Shown piece by piece: positions 17,904 to 27,572 of a stretch of 40,310 nt of DNA. The notes under the pieces were generated by a model, which had not been told where the DNA came from, searched no databases, and was given only the letters and a program-made list of their open reading frames with translations. Each line of letters opens with the position of its first letter. Within the stretch, counting starts at the first letter, position 1. A program made the position numbers and the translations under genes. Source of the DNA: Prevotellaceae bacterium (lineage in GTDB: Bacteria > Bacteroidota > Bacteroidia > Bacteroidales > Bacteroidaceae); NCBI GenBank assembly GCA_022508585.1, contig JAFLUU010000002.1, positions 1 to 40,310 of the forward strand, written 5' to 3'.

Positions 17904-20381
17904 ATGAGTAAGAAAAACTTTACTAACAGCCTCCGCTGCTTTTGTAGCGGTGCGCTAACTCTCGCCGCCGCTCTCTCTGCCATGGGCGGCATCAAGGTTG
18001 ATTCTGTCAAGGTCGCTGGCCCCTTTGCAGTGCACAAGCCGCTGATGATAGATACCGTCAATGCCAAGCAGCAGAAGCTCGCCGACGCTTTTGCCCTCGA
18101 TGCTTTTGTTAATACTGACGCCGTGCGCAACGGAAAGGCTGCCACTCTTGACGCTCTCAATGCCGATATTGCGCAGAATGGCCAACTCCTTATGGCAGGT
18201 TTCGATCTCGTGCTTGACAACTTTGCCAAGGTGGAGATAAAAGCCGACGGCCCCAAGCAGAAGAAGGTCTATGTCGACGGTAAGGAGGTCAGTGGCAAGA
18301 AAGACTATCAGCGCGGACGCTATGAAGTCGTTGTGAAATATCTGGCTGACACCGCCGCTTTGTCCATCTCCGTTGAGGCTGGCGATAGTGCCATGCTCCG
18401 CGTGCAGACGCTCAACGCTACTGCCAAGCGTCCCTTCAGTCTTGATGATGTTATGGAGATGAAGCACTATACCGGCCTCAGCGTGTCGCCTTCCGGCAAG
18501 TATGCCACCATTAGCACCTATTGGTCTGACCACGAAGGCCGCTCGCAGCGTCGCAATGAGGTCATCGAGGTAGCGACACGCCACAGCTGGACACCTCCGC
18601 AGGGCGGTTTGCGCTGGATGCCCAAGACTGACCGACTGATGGGCGTTCGCACAGAGAGCGGACGCAAGAGCCTTGTGAGTTACGACCCCACCGATTTCAG
18701 CGAACAAGTGCTTTGCGCAGATATGCCTGTCGATTATTATGTTATGGCGCCCACCGAGGATTTTCTTATTCTCACCAAGACGGAAAATGGCCCCGACAAA
18801 GAGAGCGGAGTCTATGAGGTGCTCACTCCCGACGACCGCCAACCCGGTTGGCGCAACCGCAGCAACCTCTTGCGCCTCGATCTTGCCACAGGCATCGTGC
18901 AACCCCTTACTTTCGGCAGCCACAATGTATATCTTGCCGACATTGCGCAAGACGGTAGCTACATTGTCTTTTCAGTGCATGAAGAAGTGCTCGGCAAGCG
19001 CCCCACCGAAGTAAATTCCGCTTACAGACTGAACCTCAATACTCTCCGCTGCGACACACTCTTTGAGCGCGATGGTTTTGTGGGGGAGATGAGCATTATT
19101 CCCGGCACTGACAAGTTAGTGATTAAGGGCAGTCCTGAAGCGTTCAACCGCATCGGCTGCACTTTGCCCGACAATCTCACTCCCAACACTTACGACTATC
19201 AACTCTTCCTGCTCGACATGAACACCAAGGCCGTCAAGTCTTTGACGCGCGACTTCGATCCTGCTATTAGCAATTTCAAATGTGTGCAAGATGGCTCTGC
19301 CGTCTATTTTACAGCCGAAAATGGCGACTCTGTTAGCCTCTACCGCTACGATGTCGCCCGCGATAAGATAACATTCGTACCTCAGCCTATGGAGCTGGTG
19401 CAGAGTTTTGATTTTTCCAATGACGCCGCTACCTTGTTATATTATGGCAGTTCTCCGTGTGTGGCAGAGCAGCTTTATCAGCTCGAGGGCAAGAAGCAAA
19501 AGCCCCTTCTTCTCGGCGAGGCTGACCCCGAGCGCGTGCAGAATGTGGCCGTCGGTACTTGCCACGACCTCAAGATACAAAGTAAGCGCGGCTATCCTCT
19601 GACAGCCTTCTATTATCTGCCGCCAAACTTCGATCCCGCAAAGAAATATCCTGTCATCGTGCATTACTATGGCGGCTGCACTCCCACATCGCGCCGCTAT
19701 GGCGGAGGCAGTCATTATCCTGCTCACTATTGGAACGCCATGGGCTACATTGTCATCAACTGCAACCCCTCGGGCGCTGCCGGTTTCGGACAGGAATGGG
19801 CTTCGCGCCATGTCAATACTATGGGCGAGGGAGTGGCAGAGGACATAATCGAGCTCACTCAGGCGCTGGCGGAAAATCCATGGGTCGATACTGAGCATAT
19901 AGGTTGCGTCAGCGCAAGCTATGGCGGCTTTATGACACAGCTTCTGCTCACCAAGACAGATATGTTCGCCGCCGGTATCAGCCATGCCGGTATTTCCGAC
20001 CACACCAGCTACTGGGGCGAAGGTTACTGGGGCTATACCTACAGCCAAGTCTGCGCCGCCAATTCTTATCCTTGGACCAGAAAAGATTTGTTCGTCGACC
20101 GCTCGCCGCTCTACAACGCCGACAAGATTCACACCCCCATTCTTTTCACTCATGGCAGTGCCGACACTAATGTTCCCGTTGGCGAGTCAATTCAGATGTA
20201 CACCGCGCTCAAGTTGCTCGGCGTGCCCACAGCCTTTGTGCTCGTGGAGGGAGAAAATCACGGCATCATGGACTTCAACAAGCGCAAAAAGTGGATAAAC
20301 ACTATGGTCGCTTGGTTCGACCGCTATCTCAAGGAGCAGCCGGCTTGGTGGAACGCCATTTACACCCCCAAAGATTTGTAG
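17904..20381 (+). CDS. S9-family serine peptidase (prolyl oligopeptidase/DPP-like)
   Basis: C-terminal alpha/beta hydrolase: VHYYGGCTPTSRRYGG, nucleophile VSASYGGFM, HGSADTNVPVGESIQMYTAL, ENHGIMDF. Start at MSKKNFTNSLRC. Confidence 0.92.
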   Translation: MSKKNFTNSLRCFCSGALTLAAALSAMGGIKVDSVKVAGPFAVHKPLMIDTVNAKQQKLADAFALDAFVNTDAVRNGKAATLDALNADIAQNGQLLMAGFDLVLDNFAKVEIKADGPKQKKVYVDGKEVSGKKDYQRGRYEVVVKYLADTAALSISVEAGDSAMLRVQTLNATAKRPFSLDDVMEMKHYTGLSVSPSGKYATISTYWSDHEGRSQRRNEVIEVATRHSWTPPQGGLRWMPKTDRLMGVRTESGRKSLVSYDPTDFSEQVLCADMPVDYYVMAPTEDFLILTKTENGPDKESGVYEVLTPDDRQPGWRNRSNLLRLDLATGIVQPLTFGSHNVYLADIAQDGSYIVFSVHEEVLGKRPTEVNSAYRLNLNTLRCDTLFERDGFVGEMSIIPGTDKLVIKGSPEAFNRIGCTLPDNLTPNTYDYQLFLLDMNTKAVKSLTRDFDPAISNFKCVQDGSAVYFTAENGDSVSLYRYDVARDKITFVPQPMELVQSFDFSNDAATLLYYGSSPCVAEQLYQLEGKKQKPLLLGEADPERVQNVAVGTCHDLKIQSKRGYPLTAFYYLPPNFDPAKKYPVIVHYYGGCTPTSRRYGGGSHYPAHYWNAMGYIVINCNPSGAAGFGQEWASRHVNTMGEGVAEDIIELTQALAENPWVDTEHIGCVSASYGGFMTQLLLTKTDMFAAGISHAGISDHTSYWGEGYWGYTYSQVCAANSYPWTRKDLFVDRSPLYNADKIHTPILFTHGSADTNVPVGESIQMYTALKLLGVPTAFVLVEGENHGIMDFNKRKKWINTMVAWFDRYLKEQPAWWNAIYTPKDL

Positions 20382-20382
20382 A

Positions 20383-20847
20383 ATGACCTCCGTCCTGTTC
20401 ATTTGCCTCGGTAATATATGCCGTTCGCCAATGGCGGAAACAATTTTCCGCCATTTGGTGGACGAGCGGGGGCTCACGGCGGAATTTGAAATCGACTCCG
20501 CCGGACTGATAGACTATCACGAGGGAGAGAAGGCCGACGACCGTATGCGCCGCCACGCCTCGATGCACGGGTATCACATCACCCATTTGTCGCGTCCTGT
20601 TGAGATTGCAGACTTCGCTCGCTTCGACTATATCATTGGCATGGACGCACAGAATATGCGCGCACTTCGCGCCATGCAACCCGCCGGCAGCCGAGCACAG
20701 CTCTTGGAAATGGCTTCTTTCCTATGTCATCATGAGTCGGACTCCATTCCCGACCCTTATTATGGCGGCGACAAGGGCTTTGAGCATGTCATCGCTCTGC
20801 TGGAAGACGCCTGCGCAGTTCTATTGGACGAGTTGCAAGCGACATAA
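20383..20847 (+). CDS. Low-molecular-weight protein-tyrosine phosphatase
   Basis: CLGNICRSPMAE P-loop and C-terminal DPYYGG. Starts 1 bp after the S9 peptidase stop. Confidence 0.95.
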   Translation: MTSVLFICLGNICRSPMAETIFRHLVDERGLTAEFEIDSAGLIDYHEGEKADDRMRRHASMHGYHITHLSRPVEIADFARFDYIIGMDAQNMRALRAMQPAGSRAQLLEMASFLCHHESDSIPDPYYGGDKGFEHVIALLEDACAVLLDELQAT

Positions 20848-20894
20848 CTTTCACAAAAAGGCAATTATGCCTGATATATGTATTCAAAACACGG

Positions 20895-20931
20895 TTATCC
20901 CCTGCTTTTTTGCTAAAAAAGCAGGGGATAA
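20895..20931. terminator. Perfect 17-bp hairpin, probable (bidirectional) terminator
   Basis: ttatcccctgctttttt-gct-aaaaaagcaggggataa, exact inverted repeat. Confidence 0.75.
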
Positions 20932-20956
20932 TTCGTACAATACAAGAAAAAAGAAA

Positions 20957-20964
20957 TAACTTTG
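20957..20964 (+). promoter_or_regulatory. Possible -7 element for the DUF262 leader
   Basis: TAACTTTG matches TAnnTTTG; no clear -33 TTTG at the right spacing. Confidence 0.35.
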
Positions 20965-21029
20965 CATCGTTTTGGGGGACAAATCCCGAAATCGAAGAAG
21001 CGTTCCGCGCTTTATCCTTTACCTTGAAA

Positions 21030-21177
21030 TCTGGTAAATTTCTAATCAGAAGGATTAAGACTACGGTTCGCCAATTCTGTATGTGCTGATTGTATGCATA
21101 CGGCCTACGCCGTTGCCTCAGGCATATACGGCGTAGGTGAAAGTGTATTTATTCATTTCTGATAAGGTTTTACCAGA
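21030..21177 (+). ncRNA. Candidate structured RNA or 5' leader upstream of the DUF262 gene
   Basis: Closing stem TCTGGTAAA (21030-21038)/TTTACCAGA (21169-21177); second stem ATCAGAA (21045-21051)/TTCTGAT (21157-21163); apical CCTACGCCGT (21104-21113)/ACGGCGTAGG (21128-21137). Confidence 0.45.
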
Positions 21178-21302
21178 GCCTAAGGTAAGATGAGTAAGGA
21201 CAATTCCCTGCGTCTTTTTCGTCAAACCCGATGTGATCGTTCGTTTAGAGGGAATACGGACAAAATTAAAACTTGAAATAACAGGTTATAATTAGCAGAA
21301 TT

Positions 21303-23789
21303 ATGCAAGCAAAGGAAACACGATTACAAGAAATCATAGAAGGAACAAAACAATTTATGATTCCCTTATTTCAAAGAGCATATAGTTGGACTATAAAGGA
21401 GTGGAAAGTTTTGTGGAATGACATAGCAGAACTTGCAGACATGGAAGTGCCACGAATTCATTTCATGGGCTCAATAGTTACTATGCCAACAGTTAGTGTT
21501 CCTCATGGAGTTGCAAAGTTCCTGCTCATTGACGGACAACAACGATTGACAACAATTTTTATCATTCTTGCGGTTTTACGAGATAAGGCTCATGAAATAA
21601 AAAACACAAAATTAGCAGATAAAATTCACAACATATTATTGGTAAACCAATACGAAGAAGGTAGCGACCACTATAAACTCTTACCAACACAAATCAATCG
21701 TAAGGCATTTCAGCAAATTATAGAAGGGTTAGACAACGATACAGATCCAATTATAGAGGCTTACTATTATTTTAGTAAAGAGATTGATAAGAGTAGTTAT
21801 GAGCTTGAAAAAATACTAAAGATACTAACGGACACTATCTCTGTTGTCAGTATTGTGCTTGATATGGATGACAATCCATACCTTGTTTTTGAAAGTCTAA
21901 ATGCTAAAGGCCGCACATTAACTCATGCGGATTTGATAAAGAATTATTTTTTTATGCGAATACCACTTAAAGAGCAAGAAGATATATATAAGAGATATTG
22001 GCTTCCAATGCACAATAGTTTGAATGCCGACGAACAATTATTGTCTAAGTATATCTGGCATTATATGATGAAGGACGGCGGTATGATTAGGGAAACATAT
22101 GTTTATTATGCGCTTAAAGACAGAGTTTCTGAAGAGAATGCTGTATCATATATACAAGACCTACATAGATATAGTTTTTTTTACAGAAATCTTATATATC
22201 CGGAATATGAGAAAAACAAAAAGTTAAAAAGATGCTTTGAGCGTTTGAATAGAATAGCCCAGACGGTTATATACCCGACATTATTGTTTTTTTATGGAGA
22301 GTATGATTGCCAACGAATAACACAAGAAGAGTTCGTTGAACTATTAACAACTATAGAGAATTATTTACTTCGCCGTTTTGTTTGTGAATATAAAACAAAC
22401 GAACTTAATAAAATATTTCCAGCAGTGCTTTCTGCAATAAAGTCTAATAATGAAGACGGTATTGTTGAGACATACAGAATTTACTTATCAAGAAAAGGGT
22501 ATCCAAAAGATTCTGAATTTAAATCTAAACTCCAAACAACCAAATTGTATGGTCGTGGAGATAGAATTGAAAAGGCGAGCTTTATCTTAGAAAATATTGA
22601 AGAATCGTATCATCATAAAGAGAAAGTTTATACTGAAAATATACAAGTCGAACATATTATGCCTCAAACACTTTCTTTTTGGTGGCAAAGAAATCTTGGA
22701 GAAGATTGGACTGATGTTCACGAGGAGCTATTAGACACAATAGGCAATCTCACTTTAACTGCATACAATCCAGAACTTTCTAATGCTGATTACAACTACA
22801 AGAGAAATATATATGCTAATAGTCATATAGAGTTAAATAAGTATTTTGCTAAGATAGCGGTATGGAATCGCGAGCAAATACTAACCCGTTCTAATATTCT
22901 CGCCGAAAAAGCAATGCAAATATGGCCGTACTTTGGCGATAGCAATGCTATCATTCCCGAAGAGAAAGAAGTGACAGGTTCTTCTCCTCGAAGTTTAGAG
23001 ATTTTAGGAGAAATATTCGCTGTTAAAAATTGGCGAGATGTACTGGAAATAACATTAAATACTCTGGCAGACTTAGAAGCCGACAAATTTATGTGTATTG
23101 CGCAACAATTGCCCACATATATAAGTAAAGACCAAAGAAAGTTTCGCGCAATACGCCAATTGAACAATGGATATTATATTGAAGTAAACCAATCTGCAAA
23201 CTCAATTTATCGAGTTTGCACGAAAGCGTTACAAATAGTAGGGCTAACTCCTGACGATTGGAATGTAAATTGTGAAGGAGGCATCATTAGCACTCCAGAG
23301 CCTGCTAAAACAGAAAGTGTGAATCCTATCACGGGACGACTTTATCGTGATGTAAAGCAAAAATGTATAGAAAGGGTTGCACAGTATTTTAATACGAAGT
23401 TTTATTCTGTTAATAATAGTTATTACTTAACGGGTATATCTCACGGCTTGCATTCTTATACATTGGGCGTACATTTTGCAGTATCAAAAAAATACCAATG
23501 CGCGGAAGGCGATCGTTATTGGCTTGCATACAGACCAAAACAGACTGGAGAAGAAGCAGAAGAATCATATTATGCGTTTGGTTGTGGAGATGAAAATACA
23601 ATAGTTCTTCTTCCGGAAAGTATGCTTAAAGAGCACATAAATGAGATGCACTATTCTACAGACATAGAGTTTGGTACCCCTTCACATTTTCATGTATCCA
23701 TTCTTGTAGACAAAGACAAACGAGTAAGGTGGATTCTGCCTGTACCAGAAAGGCATGAGATAGATATAACAAAATATCTATTAAAATAG
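21303..23789 (+). CDS. DUF262/DUF1524 (GmrSD-like) protein with additional C-terminal domain; putative modification-dependent defence nuclease
   Basis: DUF262: IPLFQRAYSWT...LLIDGQQRLTTIFIIL...LVFESLNAKGRTLTHADLIKNYFF. DUF1524: VEHIMPQTLSFWW...LLDTIGNLTLTAYNPELSNADYNYKR. Confidence 0.88.
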   Translation: MQAKETRLQEIIEGTKQFMIPLFQRAYSWTIKEWKVLWNDIAELADMEVPRIHFMGSIVTMPTVSVPHGVAKFLLIDGQQRLTTIFIILAVLRDKAHEIKNTKLADKIHNILLVNQYEEGSDHYKLLPTQINRKAFQQIIEGLDNDTDPIIEAYYYFSKEIDKSSYELEKILKILTDTISVVSIVLDMDDNPYLVFESLNAKGRTLTHADLIKNYFFMRIPLKEQEDIYKRYWLPMHNSLNADEQLLSKYIWHYMMKDGGMIRETYVYYALKDRVSEENAVSYIQDLHRYSFFYRNLIYPEYEKNKKLKRCFERLNRIAQTVIYPTLLFFYGEYDCQRITQEEFVELLTTIENYLLRRFVCEYKTNELNKIFPAVLSAIKSNNEDGIVETYRIYLSRKGYPKDSEFKSKLQTTKLYGRGDRIEKASFILENIEESYHHKEKVYTENIQVEHIMPQTLSFWWQRNLGEDWTDVHEELLDTIGNLTLTAYNPELSNADYNYKRNIYANSHIELNKYFAKIAVWNREQILTRSNILAEKAMQIWPYFGDSNAIIPEEKEVTGSSPRSLEILGEIFAVKNWRDVLEITLNTLADLEADKFMCIAQQLPTYISKDQRKFRAIRQLNNGYYIEVNQSANSIYRVCTKALQIVGLTPDDWNVNCEGGIISTPEPAKTESVNPITGRLYRDVKQKCIERVAQYFNTKFYSVNNSYYLTGISHGLHSYTLGVHFAVSKKYQCAEGDRYWLAYRPKQTGEEAEESYYAFGCGDENTIVLLPESMLKEHINEMHYSTDIEFGTPSHFHVSILVDKDKRVRWILPVPERHEIDITKYLLK

Positions 23790-23953
23790 TCGTACTTGTG
23801 TTGAATTTATTTGTGAGTGCGCACGACATTATGCAAAACTTGCACGAGTTTTTGTGTCGGAAGGTTGGCTTTTAGCAACGCGAGGAGGCGTTAAGGTGGT
23901 GGCTTTCGGGGCTTTATTAGGTCGTGCGCATCGGCTATAAGGACGGCGAGGGC

Positions 23954-25984
23954 TTATGACTCGGGGGCAAGGTATCGGGTGGGGGAGTAGACGAGCCCCT
24001 CTGCGGCATTGCGCCCGTCAGTGTCAGTAAGCACGAAAGTCCACATCCATTTGTTGAGCCTAACGCCATTTGCCGCCACATAGGGGAGCTTAATCAGCAC
24101 CTTGTTCCAACCCTCGTGCAGAGTTACTTGCAGAGGCTTGCGCGCCGTGAAGTTTTCGTTCATCAGGTCGACCTCATTGCTGATTGTCTTGCCCGAGTTG
24201 TTCCAGTTGTCTGGCAATATCTCCTCGTCGTTGAGCCAAAGGCGCGAGCCCTTGCGATCCCAATTCCCCTTGTCGGGAGCAGTGTCTTTCTCCGAGCGTC
24301 CATAGTTCTGAAACTCAATCAGTGCGCCGACGGTCTGTTCCTTAGGCGAGTAGATGTAGGTGTAAGCGTAGGCCGTCTGGTTGATAGCCGCGTTGCCGTA
24401 GAGTCCGGGCACCGTGCCGCCCCATGTATGGCGCAGATAGATGCCTGCTCCGGTTACTGGCGTTATGGTATAGTCGGTGTGGTCGAGGCTTTGCTCTGGA
24501 GCGAATGATGCATTGGCGTCGCCGTTGTTAGGGAAGCCTTCCGTAATGTGCCAATGCACATTGGTCTGCTTGACATATGGTATCGGTTCATCTTTTAATG
24601 ACAAATCTTTGTGTAGCAAAAACCTGCGCTCCCAGTCGGCAAACTCGTCAAATTCCTCGCCGGAGTTGGGGAGCATTGTTCCGCCGACCTCGATGTATTG
24701 CTTACCGCCGCCAATCCACGCCCGCTCAGCGGAGGCAAGGACACAGGCGTACAGATTGTTTTGCTTGATGATGTCCTCTTGTGTCGGCATCTTGCGGTCG
24801 TTCCATAGAGCAGTGATTGTGCCGGCCACTTCCGCCGTGCCTTGTTGCTCATAGTAGATAGAACTTTTATAAATGCCCACGAGGTCGGCAAAGACATCGA
24901 AGTGGTTGATGTAATTGTAGCGGCAGTCGATATTCGGAATGCCTGCAATCTTTTTACCCGCCGTCGACCACATCTGTGTCATGTCAAACTTGTGGTTAGC
25001 TATGTTCACGCCGCTTATAGGGTTCCAGCAAACTACCTTTTTGCCAATAGAGTGGAGCTTGTCAATCATCGTTTTGAGGAAAGTGTTGTCGCTAATTGCT
25101 CTCTCGTCGGCTCCCATGTGAATATAGGGGCTGTCTTTGAACACATCAGCCACCTCCTCAAGCACTTGCAGCAATATCTCTTTACCTTTCGTCGACTGCA
25201 TATCGCAGCCCATCGCGCGGACAAATGCCTTGCTGTGTCCCGGCATATCTATTTCGGGAATAATCGTTATGCCATACTTCTTCGCCTCAGCCACTACCTC
25301 GCGGCAGTCTTGCTGAGTGTAGTACTGCCCTGCAAAACGCGTCATCGATGCCGACGAAGTGAGCTGTGGATATGCCTTTACCTCAAAGCGCCATGCCTGA
25401 TTTTCGGTCAGATGCCAGTGAAATGTGTTGATCTTGAATGCACTAAGCAATCGTATCTCCTTCTTTAGTTCATCTACCGTTATAAACGAGCGACCAACAT
25501 CGTGCATAAAGCCGCGCAGCTTGAACGCAGGCCAGTCAGTGATTTCGGCACACTCAAGGGTGTCGGCTTCAATGGCCAGCTGGCTCAATGTCTGCGCTGC
25601 GCGTAGCACACCTATAGGCGTCAGCGCGGAGATATTGACTGCATTGGCAGAGATAACGATGTTATACGCTTCGTCGGGATAGTCCGCGAGTTGGTGATTG
25701 AACGCTCCGGGTATTTCGCTGACTATGCTAACTATGATTTTTGCTTCAGCGCCGGTGTCGGTAGTCGTGCAGTCTTCGGTACTTAGTCCCGATAAAGTCG
25801 TAACGAGTTCTTTAAGCACCTCGCAATCAGTAGAGTCCGTTAGCGTAATAGCGCGTCGTAATGCAAAACCCTCGCCGCCCGTTGCGGTGTAGCGATGCAC
25901 GCGAGGTAACAAGTGTTCCACCTTTGCCTGCGCGTAAGGAATGCACATCAAAGTCAGCATGGCAGCGATTAAAATCCTTTTCAT
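23954..25984 (-). CDS. Glycoside hydrolase family 20 (beta-N-acetylhexosaminidase-like)
   Basis: LRGFMHDVGRSFITVDELKKEIRLLSAFKINTFHWHLTENQAWRFEVKAYPQLT; EIDMPGHSKAF; HMGADE catalytic region; N-terminal signal peptide. Confidence 0.9.
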   Translation of the reverse strand: MKRILIAAMLTLMCIPYAQAKVEHLLPRVHRYTATGGEGFALRRAITLTDSTDCEVLKELVTTLSGLSTEDCTTTDTGAEAKIIVSIVSEIPGAFNHQLADYPDEAYNIVISANAVNISALTPIGVLRAAQTLSQLAIEADTLECAEITDWPAFKLRGFMHDVGRSFITVDELKKEIRLLSAFKINTFHWHLTENQAWRFEVKAYPQLTSSASMTRFAGQYYTQQDCREVVAEAKKYGITIIPEIDMPGHSKAFVRAMGCDMQSTKGKEILLQVLEEVADVFKDSPYIHMGADERAISDNTFLKTMIDKLHSIGKKVVCWNPISGVNIANHKFDMTQMWSTAGKKIAGIPNIDCRYNYINHFDVFADLVGIYKSSIYYEQQGTAEVAGTITALWNDRKMPTQEDIIKQNNLYACVLASAERAWIGGGKQYIEVGGTMLPNSGEEFDEFADWERRFLLHKDLSLKDEPIPYVKQTNVHWHITEGFPNNGDANASFAPEQSLDHTDYTITPVTGAGIYLRHTWGGTVPGLYGNAAINQTAYAYTYIYSPKEQTVGALIEFQNYGRSEKDTAPDKGNWDRKGSRLWLNDEEILPDNWNNSGKTISNEVDLMNENFTARKPLQVTLHEGWNKVLIKLPYVAANGVRLNKWMWTFVLTDTDGRNAAEGLVYSPTRYLAPES

Positions 25985-26330
25985 TTTTCCTATTAAGCGG
26001 TTTCTAATTGCAGGTTCAACGAAATTTCAGCCGTTTTAAGTGACAATAGCCAACCAAATGTTGTCTCCAAAGTTATAAATAATCTCTGAAATGCTAATAA
26101 CAAGTGTCAGAAATATTACTAATTGTTGTGGAAGTTCTCAGAAAAGGCCTCCGGACTTGTACTAATGTCGTGCGCGTCCGATTTTAAGCCCATCTCGCAC
26201 GATTTTATATCGTTCTCGCGCGTAGAAATGTCGTGAAAGATTAAAAAATCGTATATGAATTTTCAAAAATTCATATATAAATTCCCGAGAATTCTTATAC
26301 GATTTTTCAAAAATTCATATATAAATTTTT

Positions 26331-26411
26331 AAAGTTTCACGATGAAAAAACAAACGCCGTAGCTCAAAAATCGGATGCGCACGACATTTCTGCGAACTTT
26401 GAGGGGGTATG
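26331..26411 (+). repeat. Dispersed repeat copy 1 (core)
   Basis: 81-bp core is 74/81 identical to the reverse complement of 40166-40246. Similarity continues left into 22-bp aaattcNtata-type repeats. Confidence 0.85.
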
Positions 26412-26555
26412 TCGCGAAAAGGAGAGGGATAGGGTGGATTTTGAGGGGCATTGATGCTCCGCTCTCGCCATATTTAGTCGGTACACCGCGCTTTGCGCGA
26501 CTATTACCGATACGGCTCGCGACCCCTACGGGGATAAGCATTGTTATAATGCGAA

Positions 26556-26589
26556 AACCGGCTTTCTTGCTATGTCAAGAAAGCCGGTT
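26556..26589 (-). terminator. Terminator hairpin downstream of fabD
   Basis: AACCGGCTTTCTT (26556-26568)/AAGAAAGCCGGTT (26577-26589). Confidence 0.65.
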
Positions 26590-26626
26590 GTAGTCTGCCT
26601 GTTAGGCAGGGTAGGGGTTATAGTCT

Positions 26627-27526
26627 TTATGCCTCGAGACCGTGAATGCTTACGGCGTCATTGCCTTTGGCAATCTTGGCAATCATGCCTTGCAGAGCCT
26701 TGCCCGGTCCGCACTCGGTGAAGTCCGTTGCGCCGTCGGCAATCATTGCCTGCACTTCGTAGGTCCAGCGCACGGGAGCGGTGAGCTGAGCGATGAGGTT
26801 CTGCTTAATCTCGTCAGCGTCGGTGTGTGCCTTTGCATCCACATTCTGATAAACAGGGCATTTGGGAGTCTGGAATGTGGTGGCCTCGATTGCAGCTTGC
26901 AGTTCGTCCTTAGCCGGCTGCATGAGGGGGGAGTGGAATGCGCCGCCTACGGGCAACGGCATGGCGCGCTTGGCTCCGGCTGCCTTGAGAGCCTCGCAAG
27001 CTGCGGCAATGGCTTCGTTAGTGCCGGAGATGACGAGCTGTCCGGGGTTGTTGTAGTTGGCGGGTACGACGATGTTGTCGGGTGTGGAAACTTCGGCGCA
27101 AATCTTCTCGATTGTCTCGTCGTCAAGACCGATGATGGCTGCCATAGTGGAGGGAGCGGCTTCACACGCTTTCTGCATGGCTTGCGCGCGCTGGCTAACA
27201 AGCTTCAAGCCGTCCTCGAAACTGAGTGCTCCTGCGGCAACGAGGGCAGAGAACTCGCCGAGAGAGTGTCCGCCTACCATGTCGTACTGCGCTTTTTCGC
27301 CGGCGCAGATTGCGCTGATGACGGAGTGGAGGAATACTGCGGGCTGGGTTACATTAGTCTGCTTGAGCTCCTCGGGAGTACCCTCAAACATGATTTTGGT
27401 AATCTCGAAGCCGAGGATTTCGTTTGCTTTGTCGAAGAGTTCCTTGGCTTTGGGGTTGTTGTCGTAGAGGTCTTTGCCCATTCCGGGGAATTGGGCGCCC
27501 TGACCGGGGAATACAAATGCTTTCAT
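26627..27526 (-). CDS. fabD: Malonyl-CoA:ACP transacylase
   Basis: AFVFPGQGAQFPGMGKDLY; GHSLGEFSALVAAGAL; GGAFHSPLM. Confidence 0.96.
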   Translation of the reverse strand: MKAFVFPGQGAQFPGMGKDLYDNNPKAKELFDKANEILGFEITKIMFEGTPEELKQTNVTQPAVFLHSVISAICAGEKAQYDMVGGHSLGEFSALVAAGALSFEDGLKLVSQRAQAMQKACEAAPSTMAAIIGLDDETIEKICAEVSTPDNIVVPANYNNPGQLVISGTNEAIAAACEALKAAGAKRAMPLPVGGAFHSPLMQPAKDELQAAIEATTFQTPKCPVYQNVDAKAHTDADEIKQNLIAQLTAPVRWTYEVQAMIADGATDFTECGPGKALQGMIAKIAKGNDAVSIHGLEA

Positions 27527-27572
27527 ATAAGTTTTGGTTTAGGTTTGATTTCGTAATATGGGAGATTGTGTC

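Noticed and set aside
17955-18950. 331-aa minus-strand ORF inside the S9 peptidase gene
   Set aside because: Shadow ORF; the plus strand has a full peptidase with catalytic motifs.
21030-21177. Retron msr/msd
   Set aside because: No reverse transcriptase gene nearby; structure noted as an unassigned RNA or leader instead.
24842-25468. 208-aa plus-strand ORF inside GH20
   Set aside because: Shadow ORF opposite conserved GH20 motifs.
26642-27556. 304-aa plus-strand ORF opposite fabD
   Set aside because: Antisense to a clear fabD; residue pattern is that of a reverse-complement shadow ORF in GC-richer coding DNA.
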